Source of the DNA: Bradyrhizobium sp. 1(2017)
GTDB lineage: Bacteria > Pseudomonadota > Alphaproteobacteria > Rhizobiales > Xanthobacteraceae
Assembly: GCF_011602485.2 (NCBI RefSeq)
Contig: NZ_CP050022.2
Location: 5,848,001 to 5,912,000, forward strand
Direction: 5' to 3'
Length of the DNA: 64,000 nucleotides
Part shown: positions 18,962-27,074 of the stretch, in pieces
Numbering within the stretch: the stretch's first letter is position 1
Layout of the letters: each line of letters begins with the position of its first letter
Notes under the pieces: generated by a model
What the model saw: only the letters and a program-made list of their open reading frames with translations
The model's database searches: none
Told to the model about the DNA's origin: nothing
Position numbers and translations under genes: made by a program

Positions 18962-20278
18962 TCAGATCGACTGGCGCAGCGGGCGGAATGCGGTGCGCAT
19001 CTCCGCTGAGAACAGCGCAGGCTGCTCCCAGGCCGCGAAGTGGCCGCCCTTGTCGAGGCGGTTGTAGTGCATCAGCCTGGGATAGGCCTGCTCGGTCCAG
19101 CTGCGCGGCGCGGCATAGATCTCGTCCGGAAAGACGCTGACGGCGACGGGGATCTTGACGTGCTTGGGCGCGAAGAACACCAGCTTGTTCTCCCAATAGA
19201 GGCGCGCCGACGAGACCGCCGTGTTGGTGAGCCAGTAGAGCGTGATGTTGTCGATCACGTCGTCCCGTGACAGCCCTTCCGCCTTGCCGTCGAAGACACG
19301 CGCGATCATCGCGGCACTGCGCGCATCATGGTCGAGCATCCAGGATGCGAGGCCCGCGGGCGAATCCACGAGGCCATAGAGCGTCTGCGGCCGGTTCGAC
19401 ATCTCGATGGCGTAGCCGAGGCCGTGCTTGTAGAAGTCGTCGAGCTGGTCGTAGGCCATGCGCTCCTCGGTCGAGAGGTTTGCCGGCCGCTTTCCGCCGG
19501 GCTGAAGCGCCTTGGCGATATCGTCGGGGACGGTCGCGGGCATATTGGTGTGAATGCCGAGCAATTCCGGCGGCGCGATCAGCGCCATCTGCTCGGTGAC
19601 GGCATTTCCCCAATCGCCGCCTTGCGCGACATAACGGCTATATCCGAGCCGCTGCATCAGCACGATCCAGGCCCGCGCGATGCGCTGCGGATCCCAGCCC
19701 AGCGTCGTGGGCTTGCCGGAGAAGCCGTGGCCGGGCAGCGAGGGAATCACCAGATCGAACGCGTCCGTGGCATTCGCGCCGTGCGCGGTCGGATCGGTGA
19801 GCGGACCAATGATCTTCATCTGCTCGATGATCGAGCCGGGCCAGCCATGCGTGACGATCATCGGCAGCGCATTCTCGTGCCGCGAGCGGACGTGAATGAA
19901 ATGGATGTCGACGCCGTCGATCTCGGTGACGAATTGCGGCAACGTGTTCAGCCGGGCTTCCATCTTGCGCCAATCGTAGCTGCTCTGCCAGTAGCGCACG
20001 AGCTCCTGCACCGTCGTCAGCTGCACGCCCTGCGACTGGTCGGTGACGATTTCGCGATCCGGCCAGCGCGTGGCAGCCAGGCGGCGCCGCAGGTCGAGCA
20101 GGCTCTCTTCGGGCACGTTGATCTGAAAGGGGCGGATCGCGCCGCTCGCGGCCGCCGCCTTTGCCGGATGCAGCGGCAGCAGGCTCGATACGCTGGCGGC
20201 AACCGCGCCCATCGCGGCCTGGCCCAGCAATTGGCGGCGGTCGGGGTTGAGGATGTCGGCGCGTGCTTGCGTGGTCAT
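18962..20278 (-). CDS. Tat-exported epoxide hydrolase
   Basis: 438 residues. Opens epoxides to diols. A twin-arginine signal (DRRQLLGQAAMGAVAASVSSLLP...AKA) occupies residues 13-43. An EHN-type N-terminal region follows (IRPFQINVPEESLLDLRRRL, RWPD), then the alpha/beta hydrolase core: HGWPGSI oxyanion loop, nucleophile Asp in QGGDWGN, and catalytic His in DKGGHFAAWEQP. The start at 20278 follows GGGAGATCCAGA. The repeats at 20378-20402 lie 100 bp upstream. Export to the periplasm suggests it handles toxic epoxides arriving from outside or produced by membrane oxidation. Confidence 0.93.
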   Translation of the reverse strand: MTTQARADILNPDRRQLLGQAAMGAVAASVSSLLPLHPAKAAAASGAIRPFQINVPEESLLDLRRRLAATRWPDREIVTDQSQGVQLTTVQELVRYWQSSYDWRKMEARLNTLPQFVTEIDGVDIHFIHVRSRHENALPMIVTHGWPGSIIEQMKIIGPLTDPTAHGANATDAFDLVIPSLPGHGFSGKPTTLGWDPQRIARAWIVLMQRLGYSRYVAQGGDWGNAVTEQMALIAPPELLGIHTNMPATVPDDIAKALQPGGKRPANLSTEERMAYDQLDDFYKHGLGYAIEMSNRPQTLYGLVDSPAGLASWMLDHDARSAAMIARVFDGKAEGLSRDDVIDNITLYWLTNTAVSSARLYWENKLVFFAPKHVKIPVAVSVFPDEIYAAPRSWTEQAYPRLMHYNRLDKGGHFAAWEQPALFSAEMRTAFRPLRQSI

Positions 20279-20377
20279 TCTGGATCTCCCTGCTTTGACC
20301 GGTGACGTTGACCGAATTTGGAAACAACGTGTCGTTTCGTGTGCAGAGAGATTGGCGCAGGCCTTCGTCATTTGCTC

Positions 20378-20402
20378 GTTATGGCTTGTTAGCCTGCGTT
20401 AG
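20378..20402 (-). promoter_or_regulatory. 10-bp periodic direct repeat, site 1
   Basis: Read on the minus strand: CTAAC-N5-CTAAC-N5-ATAAC, three units in exact 10-bp register, 100 bp upstream of the epoxide hydrolase start and pointing towards it. The same arrangement occurs at four other promoters in this 10-kb neighbourhood. OmpR-type winged-helix proteins bind head-to-tail repeats of about this period. It lies in the 245-bp gap 20279-20523, which otherwise looks empty. Confidence 0.7.
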
Positions 20403-20523
20403 CGCTTGCGAGCTGGCGAACCATAGGAAGTCGCACGACGAAGATGCGTCGACATGATGCGACACGGCGCGCGACGACCAGGTCATCGCGCGCCGTGTCG
20501 GCTCAGTCGGAGATCTCTTGAAC

Positions 20524-21213
20524 TCAGGACGGCAGCGGCTGACCGGCCTGTTCGTGCACGATGTAGTCGGCGTACCAATCCGCCCAATTCTCGTCGTGCC
20601 CGCCGATCCGCGTCTCATGCTCACCATGTGCGACCGCCGCACGGCGCAATGCCGCCGCCAGATCGGCCTGCGATGCGAACGACGTGTCGCCTGCCGCGAT
20701 ACGTCCGGGCAATCGCGCCGTGACCTCCTGGAACAGCCAGCCGTTGCCATCGGGATCGCTGAACGAGGCAAACGAGCTGTAGCTGCCGCGCTTCGGATCG
20801 ACTCCGTTGGCCCGAACGCTGCCGAACAAATACGGCTCGTCCGGTCCGGCGTGAGCGTCGCCGGCGCCGTGGAAGGGTTCGCTGACCGCGATACCGCGGT
20901 CGAGCAGATCTCGTCGCGCCGCCTCCAGATCGGAGACGATCAAATACAGGCCTCGCGCCGAGCCGGGCGCGGCCGCCGTGACGTTCCTGCCGAAGATCAC
21001 CGAGCACGCCGAACCCGGCGGCGTGAACTGGATCACGCGCCACTCGTCGCCGGAGGTGAAATCGGCATCCAATCGCCAGCCGAGGCGCGTGTAGAACGCC
21101 TTGGCGCGGTCGACGTCGGAGACGGGGATCACGACGACTTCGAGTTTCAGATCGAGGCTGCGCGATGCCGAAGGCTTGGTCGCAGTGTTGCAGTCGATTT
21201 CGGTGGTCGCCAT
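20524..21213 (-). CDS. VOC (glyoxalase/bleomycin-resistance) family protein
   Basis: 229 residues. One vicinal-oxygen-chelate domain (residues 22-170): LEVVVIPVSDVDRAKAFYTRLGWRLDADF at the start and SFSDPDGNGWLFQEVT at the end of the fold. The last 55 residues form an extra helical extension (DLAAALRRAAVAHGEHE...). It may be a dioxygenase-like or binding protein; metal ligands cannot be placed with certainty. The ATG follows AGGGAG. It starts 43 bp after the HWE kinase stop. Confidence 0.88.
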   Translation of the reverse strand: MATTEIDCNTATKPSASRSLDLKLEVVVIPVSDVDRAKAFYTRLGWRLDADFTSGDEWRVIQFTPPGSACSVIFGRNVTAAAPGSARGLYLIVSDLEAARRDLLDRGIAVSEPFHGAGDAHAGPDEPYLFGSVRANGVDPKRGSYSSFASFSDPDGNGWLFQEVTARLPGRIAAGDTSFASQADLAAALRRAAVAHGEHETRIGGHDENWADWYADYIVHEQAGQPLPS

Positions 21214-21256
21214 GTCGAACTCCCTGAGGTGAGACGTGGGTACAAGACCGTTGAAG

Positions 21257-21925
21257 TCATGCGGCGACGGGCATCACGAGGGTAACCCTCGTTCCGCCCT
21301 GTCCCGCCTCGTCATGCAGTCGCGCATGGATGCTGCGGGCGAGACCTTCGAGGATGCGGCTGCCGGTGCCCCGGAGCGGCGCGGTCGCGCCGATGCCGTT
21401 GTCGGACACCGTGCAGAACCAGGCGTCGTCGTGGTGCGCTACCTCGATGCGGATCAATGCGCCGTCCTTGTTCGGGAAGGCATGCTTTGCCGCATTCGTG
21501 ACCAGCTCGGTCAGGATCAACGCGAGCCGATGACATTGCGAGGCCGGCAGCGTGCCGCTCCCGATCGCGGCCTCGCAGCGAATGCCCGCCGGCTCCAGCA
21601 CCGCTCCGGAGAGCGCTCCGCACAGATTCTCGAAGAATTCCTCGACCTCGACGGTCGATCGATCGTCGCCGTCGGACAGGAGCTGATACAGCCTGCCGAA
21701 GGCGACGATGCGCCGTTCGAACCGGTCCACCGCCATCGACATGTCCCCGGCGCCCGCTCGCGTGAAATCGCGACGGACTGACGCACCCAGCAGCGTCAGC
21801 GTGTTCTTCATGCGGTGATGGGATTCCCGCAGCACGAGCTCCCAATCACGCGAAGGCCCATCGGGGCTGGCGACAAATTGAGAGCGAACGACGTCGTCGT
21901 TCAGTCGAGCTCCGATACCGGACAT
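21257..21925 (-). CDS. Sensorless HWE/HisKA_2-type histidine kinase
   Basis: 222 residues containing only the kinase core. The phospho-acceptor region is RESHHRMKNTLTLLG (residues 34-48), the N-box LILTELVTNAAKHAFPN, the G1-box DNGIGA and the C-terminal GGTRVTLVMP. There is no PAS, GAF or membrane sensor, and no response regulator is encoded in the window. Such short kinases in Rhizobiales often work in general stress signalling through PhyR or single-domain receivers. Start 21925 follows GGGAGG. Repeats at 21993-22017 lie upstream. Confidence 0.88.
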   Translation of the reverse strand: MSGIGARLNDDVVRSQFVASPDGPSRDWELVLRESHHRMKNTLTLLGASVRRDFTRAGAGDMSMAVDRFERRIVAFGRLYQLLSDGDDRSTVEVEEFFENLCGALSGAVLEPAGIRCEAAIGSGTLPASQCHRLALILTELVTNAAKHAFPNKDGALIRIEVAHHDDAWFCTVSDNGIGATAPLRGTGSRILEGLARSIHARLHDEAGQGGTRVTLVMPVAA

Positions 21926-21992
21926 GATAGCCTCCCGTTGAAATACGATCCAACCCGCAGGCCATACTGGATGCGTCGCGCGCGTTTTGCCC

Positions 21993-22017
21993 GTTAGACG
22001 TTGCAAGATTCTGTTAT
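21993..22017 (-). promoter_or_regulatory. 10-bp periodic direct repeat, site 2
   Basis: Read on the minus strand: ATAAC-N5-CTTGC-N5-CTAAC, 68 bp upstream of the HWE kinase start. The middle unit is degenerate; the same CTTGC variant occurs one period before the repeats at 25140. It lies in the 326-bp gap between the kinase and regulator 2 (21926-22251), which also holds the element at 22174-22207. Confidence 0.5.
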
Positions 22018-22173
22018 GATCGGCGGCATCGCAACGATGGCTGCGGCGACTGCGATCTGACGGTCAAGCATGCTGACGAATTGTCGCGGCCATGTTGTAA
22101 ACCGCTCGCGTTTAAGCAAAATTTGCGACGGTCTTTCCCCGTGCGCGCGGCGATCGCCACGCGATTTCGCCAC

Positions 22174-22207
22174 TTTCGGCCAGTTTACTGAACTTCCCAT
22201 TCTGATA
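22174..22207 (+). promoter_or_regulatory. Conserved upstream element of large regulator 2
   Basis: TTTCGGCCAGTTTACTG...TTCTGATA, 78 bp before the GTG start of regulator 2, matching 13594-13627 in sequence and in distance to the start codon. It includes the inverted repeat CAGT-TT-ACTG. Nothing comparable was found upstream of regulator 3. Confidence 0.65.
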
Positions 22208-22251
22208 GATCAACCCACAGACAACAGCTCATTTACTGGAATCATTGACCC

Positions 22252-25095
22252 GTGCCGGACACTCGCGACCAGGATGCGGTCATCGCCTTCGGACCATTCC
22301 GGCTCTTTCCCAAGTCGCGGCTGCTCGAGAAGAACGGCGCCCCGCTCCAGATCGGCGGCCGTGCGCTCGACATCCTCGTTTTTCTCGCCGAACGAGCCGG
22401 CGAGGTCATCGACAAGCGAGAGTTGATCAAGCGCGTCTGGGCCGACGTGAGCGTCGATGAAGGCAGCCTGCGCTTCCACATCACGACGCTGCGCAAGGCT
22501 CTGGGCGATGCCGGCGAAGGCGCACGCTACGTCGTCAATGTCCCCGGACGCGGCTATTGCTTCGCGGCCCCGCTGCTTCAGGCTGCACCGGTCGAGGACA
22601 GGAGCAGCGGGCCTGCCGCTTCGCCCCATGCGCTTCCTGCGCCGCTTGCGAAGATGATCGGGCGAGACGATGCGGTCGAGAGGATCTGCTCAGAGCTTGC
22701 CGACCATCGCTTCGTCACCATCGTCGGCCCTGGTGGGATCGGCAAGACCTCGGTTGCGCTTGCCGCCGCGCACCGCGAACGCAGGGCTTTCGACGGCCGG
22801 GTGAGCTTCGTCGACTTCGGTGCGCTGACGGATGCCCGCCTCGTGCCCGCAACGATCGCGGCCGCGCTCGGCCTGACCGTCAGCTCCGACGACCCCATGC
22901 CGGGCCTGCTGACGTTCCTGCGCAGCCAGCGGATGCTGCTGGTATTCGACAGTTGCGAGCATATCCTCGACGAGCTCGCTCCGCTGGCCGAGCGCATCGT
23001 CCAGCAGGCGCCGGAGCTGCATATCCTCGCCACCAGCCGCGAATCCTTTCGCACCGAAGGCGAGCGCGTTCACCGGCTGTTTCCGCTGGATTGCCCGCCG
23101 CAGCGCGAAGGGCTCGGCATCGCCGACATCCTTGCTTATCCCGCAAGCCAGCTCTTCGTGGAACGCATTGCCGAGAGCCTGAGCGAATTCGAGCTCAGCG
23201 AGGACGACGCGCCGCTCGTCGCCGAGATCTGCCGGCGCCTGGACGGCATTGCCCTCGCGATCGAGCTCGCGGCCGGACGCGTGAACGCCTATGGCATTGC
23301 CGGGACCGCCTCGCTGCTGGACAGCCGCTTCTCGCTGCTGTGGCGGGGACGACGCACCGCGATTCCGCGGCACCAGACCCTCAGCGCGGCGCTCGCCTGG
23401 AGCTACGACCTGCTGCCGCCGGCCGAAAGCGCGACGCTGCGCGGATTGTCCGTGTTCGTCGGGCCGTTCACGCTGGAAGCCGCGCTTGCGGTCGCCTCCG
23501 GCCAGGGCATCAGCGAGCCCGAAGCGGTCGAGACGATCTCGAACCTGCTCTCCAAATCGCTGATCGCGACATCGCCCGCGGAGCGACGGCTGCGCTACCG
23601 CCTGCTCGACACGACGCGCGCCTTCGCCGCGAACAAGCTCGTCGAGCACGGGGAAGCGGAGCGCGCCGCGCGCGCCCACGCCGAGTATTTCCGCGATGTC
23701 TTGCGCGACATCGCCGACAAGTCCACGGGCATGCAGAGCGCAGGCGGCTTCCTGCCCTATGCCGACTACCTGCCCAATGTCAGGGCCGCGCTGACCTGGA
23801 GCTTTTCGGACGGCGGCGACCGGACGATTGGGCTGGATCTGGCGTCCTCGGCCGCCCAGTTCTTCCTCGAGCTGACATTGCTGACGGAATGCTACCGTTG
23901 GACCCGACAGGCGCTGGCATCCCTCGATATCGATGCGATCGACAGCCGCCAGGAGATGACGTTGCAGGCCGCACTCGGCGTCTCCGTGATGTTCACACAG
24001 GGCAATACGGAAGCTGTCCGGGCAGCGTTCACGCGCAGTCTCCAGCTTGCGCAGGAGCTGGAGGATTTGCACTGGCAGCTCTGGCTGCTGCGCGGGTTGC
24101 ACATCTACCTCACCAGGGTCGGAGACTTCCACGGCGCGCTCGGAACGGGCGAACAGGGCGAAAGCGTCGCGCGCAGGCTGAACGATCCCGCCGCCACGCT
24201 GAACGTGGAATGGATGCTGGGCGTCGCGCATCATCTGATCGGCAATCAGGACAAGGCCGTGCAGTTCTGCCAGAGCGCGATGGTGCACAACCCCGGCTCG
24301 CAGCGGCTGAACATCGGGCATCTCGGCTACGACGACCGCATCGTCGCGCTGGTGGCGCTGGCGCGCGGGCTCTGGCTGACCGGCCGGCCTGATCGTGCCA
24401 TCGAGGCGGCAAGATACACCGTGCGCGAGGCCGAGCTGCTCGAGCAGCCGCTAACGCTCGGCATCTCCTTGATCTGGACGATCTACGTGTTCCTCTGGAT
24501 CGGCGACTGGGCCAATGCGGAAATCCTGATCGAGCGGCTGATCGATCATTCCGCGCGGCATTTCCTCGGCCCCTATCACGCGGTCGGCATCGGCCAGAAG
24601 GGCGAGCTGCTGCTGCGCCGCGGCGACGTCGCCGCCGGCATCGAGCATCTTCGCCGCAGCCAGGCGACGCTGTACGCTACGCGGCACCGGATCATGACCA
24701 CGGTGTTTGCAACCGCGCTCGCGGAGGGGCTCCTGGCCCAGGACCAGCCCGACGAGGCCCTGCGGACGATCGATGAGGCCATCGCGCAGATCCCCGATCA
24801 CGGCGAGTGCTTCGACATGCCGGAGATGCTCAGGGTCAAGGGCGACATCCTGGGACGGGCGGGCCAAGTCGCGGAAGCCGAGATCGTCTTGCGCAAATCG
24901 CTCGATCTGTCGCGGCGCCAGTGCGCCGTCGGCTGGGAGCTCCGCGGCGCTATCAGCCTTGGGCGCATCTGGGAGCGGACCGGCAAGGCCGCCGATGCGC
25001 GCGCCCTGCTCACCCCGCTCGTCGCCGGGTATCAGGAAGGCCTCGAGAGCCGCGACCTGGTTACCGCAAAGCGCCTGCTTGCCGCCCTGAATTGA
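22252..25095 (+). CDS. Large regulator 2: winged helix + STAND ATPase + helical repeats
   Basis: 947 residues, same length and domain order as the protein at 13674 and close to it over the first 460 residues, so the two are paralogues. Winged helix at residues 10-105 (FGPFRLFPKSRLLEKNG ... GRGYCFAAP), Walker A GPGGIGKT near 160, LLVFDSCEH near 230, ATSRESF, then helical repeats to the end, which diverge more. The GTG start at 22252 follows the conserved upstream element. It lies divergent from the kinase gene and directly upstream of a hypothetical gene with the repeat motif. Ligand and targets are unknown. Confidence 0.88.
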   Translation: MPDTRDQDAVIAFGPFRLFPKSRLLEKNGAPLQIGGRALDILVFLAERAGEVIDKRELIKRVWADVSVDEGSLRFHITTLRKALGDAGEGARYVVNVPGRGYCFAAPLLQAAPVEDRSSGPAASPHALPAPLAKMIGRDDAVERICSELADHRFVTIVGPGGIGKTSVALAAAHRERRAFDGRVSFVDFGALTDARLVPATIAAALGLTVSSDDPMPGLLTFLRSQRMLLVFDSCEHILDELAPLAERIVQQAPELHILATSRESFRTEGERVHRLFPLDCPPQREGLGIADILAYPASQLFVERIAESLSEFELSEDDAPLVAEICRRLDGIALAIELAAGRVNAYGIAGTASLLDSRFSLLWRGRRTAIPRHQTLSAALAWSYDLLPPAESATLRGLSVFVGPFTLEAALAVASGQGISEPEAVETISNLLSKSLIATSPAERRLRYRLLDTTRAFAANKLVEHGEAERAARAHAEYFRDVLRDIADKSTGMQSAGGFLPYADYLPNVRAALTWSFSDGGDRTIGLDLASSAAQFFLELTLLTECYRWTRQALASLDIDAIDSRQEMTLQAALGVSVMFTQGNTEAVRAAFTRSLQLAQELEDLHWQLWLLRGLHIYLTRVGDFHGALGTGEQGESVARRLNDPAATLNVEWMLGVAHHLIGNQDKAVQFCQSAMVHNPGSQRLNIGHLGYDDRIVALVALARGLWLTGRPDRAIEAARYTVREAELLEQPLTLGISLIWTIYVFLWIGDWANAEILIERLIDHSARHFLGPYHAVGIGQKGELLLRRGDVAAGIEHLRRSQATLYATRHRIMTTVFATALAEGLLAQDQPDEALRTIDEAIAQIPDHGECFDMPEMLRVKGDILGRAGQVAEAEIVLRKSLDLSRRQCAVGWELRGAISLGRIWERTGKAADARALLTPLVAGYQEGLESRDLVTAKRLLAALN

Positions 25096-25139
25096 GAGCA
25101 TCTTCAACGGGATACCGTCATCGTGAATGCTTGCAAGTC

Positions 25140-25154
25140 CTAACAACTTCTAAC
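25140..25154 (+). promoter_or_regulatory. 10-bp periodic direct repeat, site 3
   Basis: CTAAC-AACTT-CTAAC, exact 10-bp period, 60 bp upstream of the gene at 25214 and in its direction. A degenerate third unit, CTTGC, precedes it at 25130-25134. It lies in the short gap after regulator 2. Confidence 0.65.
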
Positions 25155-25213
25155 ACGCCAAGCCGCATAGACCCCGCCATGGTGGTGGCACTTCACGGTG
25201 GATATGGCGGGAC

Positions 25214-25918
25214 ATGGCGCTTCTTGACGATGTAATCGATGCCAGCGGCGGTATGGCCCGCTGGAACAGCTTGAACCGGTTCACGCTCCACCTCTCCGTC
25301 GGCGGAACGTTGCTCTCGAACGCCGGCCACGCCCGGGAATTCAAGGACGTGACCGCGGAGGGCTTCACCCGGGCGCAATCGGTCCGCTTCACCGGCATCA
25401 CGGGGGGCGAGCATTCCGGATCGTTCCAGCCGGACGCGATCACCATCGAGAGCCTGAATGGCGAGGTCCTGCGGACCCGGGACAATCCGAGCTTTGCGTC
25501 TCCAGAGGCCGGTCCTGCGCTCGCGGACGAACTGCATCTCGTCTTCTTCTGCGGCGTCGCGATCTGGAATTATCTGACGACGCCGTTCCTGCTCGCCGAT
25601 CCCGACGTCGTGGTGGAGGAACTGACGCCGTGGCGCGAGAACACCGAGACCTGGCGGCGGCTGCGGGCGCAATTCCCCCCGCGTCTGGTCACGCTCGCTC
25701 CCGAGCAGATCTTCTATTTCGACGAGACCGCGCTGCAACGGCGCACGGATCACGATCTCTTCGGGATGAAGATCGCGCACTCCTCCTGGGCCCATGACAG
25801 CTTCGGCGGCATCGTGGTGCCGACGCTCCGACGGGCGCAGACGCTGCGGCCCGACGGAACCGTGATCGCCAAGCCCGTGCTGTTGGATGTCGAGATCTTC
25901 GACGCCGTCTTCGAATAG
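25214..25918 (+). CDS. Conserved hypothetical protein
   Basis: 234 residues, no signal peptide, no membrane helix, no recognised catalytic motif. The sequence is rich in aromatic and beta-forming residues (FFCGVAIWNYLTTPFLL near 115-131; IFYFDETALQRRTDHDLFG near 168-186; GIVVPTLRRAQTL near 204-216), suggesting a single beta-rich fold. I recall similar uncharacterised proteins in other bacteria but no function. It follows regulator 2 by 118 bp with repeat site 3 between, so it is a likely target of that regulator group. Confidence 0.75.
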   Translation: MALLDDVIDASGGMARWNSLNRFTLHLSVGGTLLSNAGHAREFKDVTAEGFTRAQSVRFTGITGGEHSGSFQPDAITIESLNGEVLRTRDNPSFASPEAGPALADELHLVFFCGVAIWNYLTTPFLLADPDVVVEELTPWRENTETWRRLRAQFPPRLVTLAPEQIFYFDETALQRRTDHDLFGMKIAHSSWAHDSFGGIVVPTLRRAQTLRPDGTVIAKPVLLDVEIFDAVFE

Positions 25919-25949
25919 CGCGCGCGGGCAAGATCACCGCTCTCGAGGT

Positions 25950-25964
25950 CTAACAATACATAAC
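25950..25964 (+). promoter_or_regulatory. 10-bp periodic direct repeat, site 4
   Basis: CTAAC-AATAC-ATAAC in exact 10-bp register, 144 bp upstream of the exported hydrolase at 26109 and in its direction. The remaining intergenic DNA (25919-26108) shows nothing else. Confidence 0.55.
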
Positions 25965-26108
25965 GTGCGGGCGGCCGCGCTCGCATGCAGACTGGTTTCG
26001 CGAGCACCACGATGTGATCAAGCCCACGCGAGGCGTCGATCTCTCGACGTTGCCGCATTCGGATGTCCGACACATCTGCACGCTACATGCCGCGATTGGA
26101 GCCATGAG

Positions 26109-27062
26109 ATGAAAATTCCAGCCACTCTCGCCCTGTCAGCTGCCCTTGCCTGCACGACGCAGGTCTCAGCCGAGGATTTGCGATCGAGCCGGCACTCGAT
26201 CAGCTACCACACCGTCGATGTCCAGGGGCTCAAGGTGTTCTATCGCGAGGCAGGCCGCGCCGACGCCCCGACCGTCTTGCTGCTGCACGGCTTTCCCTCC
26301 TCGTCGCGAATGTGGGAGCCGTTGCTGCCGCTGCTGGCCGACAAATATCATTTGATCGCGCCAGACTATCCCGGCTTCGGCCCGAGCAGCGCGCCGCCGC
26401 CATCCGGCTTCAATTATACGTTCGACAACATCGCCGCCGTGATCGGCGAGCTGACGATCAAGCTCGGCCTCACCGACTACGTCCTCTTCATGCAGGACTA
26501 TGGCGGCCCGGTCGGTTTTCGCATGGCGCTCGCCCATCCCGAGCGGGTCCGAGCGATCATTATCCAGAACGCAGTTGCCCATGAGCAGGGCCTGAGCCCG
26601 CTCTGGGAAGCACGCCGGAAATACTGGGCCGATCCGGCACGCGAGCTCGAGGCACTCAAGGCCAACTTCACCTCGCTGGAAGCGACGCGCCAGCGGCACC
26701 TCGGCTCCAGCCCGCACCCTGAACGCTACGACCCCGATGCCTGGACCGACGAATACGCGTTCCTGACGCGGCCCGGTCAGGCCGAGATCCAGACCACGCT
26801 GTTCCTGGATTACCGGACCAACGTCGCCTCCTATCCCAAATGGCAGGACTGGCTGCGCAAGACGCGGCCGCCGACGCTGGTGGTCTGGGGCAAATACGAT
26901 CCGTCCTTCACCGTCGCCGGCGCCAAGGCCTATCACGACGATGTTCCGGATGCCGAGGTTCACATGCTGGAAGCCGGCCACTTCGCGCTGGATGAGGCCA
27001 CCGACGAGATCGCCTCGCTCGTGCGCGACTTCCTCGCGCGACTGGACGGACGCAAAGGCTGA
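26109..27062 (+). CDS. Exported alpha/beta hydrolase (haloalkane-dehalogenase/epoxide-hydrolase-like)
   Basis: 317 residues. Signal peptide at residues 1-21 (MKIPATLALSAALACTTQVSA). The core has oxyanion loop HGFPSSS, APDYPGFGPS, a nucleophile-elbow aspartate in MQDYGGPVGF, LVVWGKYDPSF and the catalytic histidine in AGHFALDE. An Asp nucleophile points to a dehalogenase or epoxide hydrolase rather than an esterase. The start is the second of two overlapping ATGs, since the first runs into a stop after one codon. It ends 12 bp from the convergent regulator 3. Confidence 0.9.
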   Translation: MKIPATLALSAALACTTQVSAEDLRSSRHSISYHTVDVQGLKVFYREAGRADAPTVLLLHGFPSSSRMWEPLLPLLADKYHLIAPDYPGFGPSSAPPPSGFNYTFDNIAAVIGELTIKLGLTDYVLFMQDYGGPVGFRMALAHPERVRAIIIQNAVAHEQGLSPLWEARRKYWADPARELEALKANFTSLEATRQRHLGSSPHPERYDPDAWTDEYAFLTRPGQAEIQTTLFLDYRTNVASYPKWQDWLRKTRPPTLVVWGKYDPSFTVAGAKAYHDDVPDAEVHMLEAGHFALDEATDEIASLVRDFLARLDGRKG

Positions 27063-27074
27063 GAACGCGCGTGA

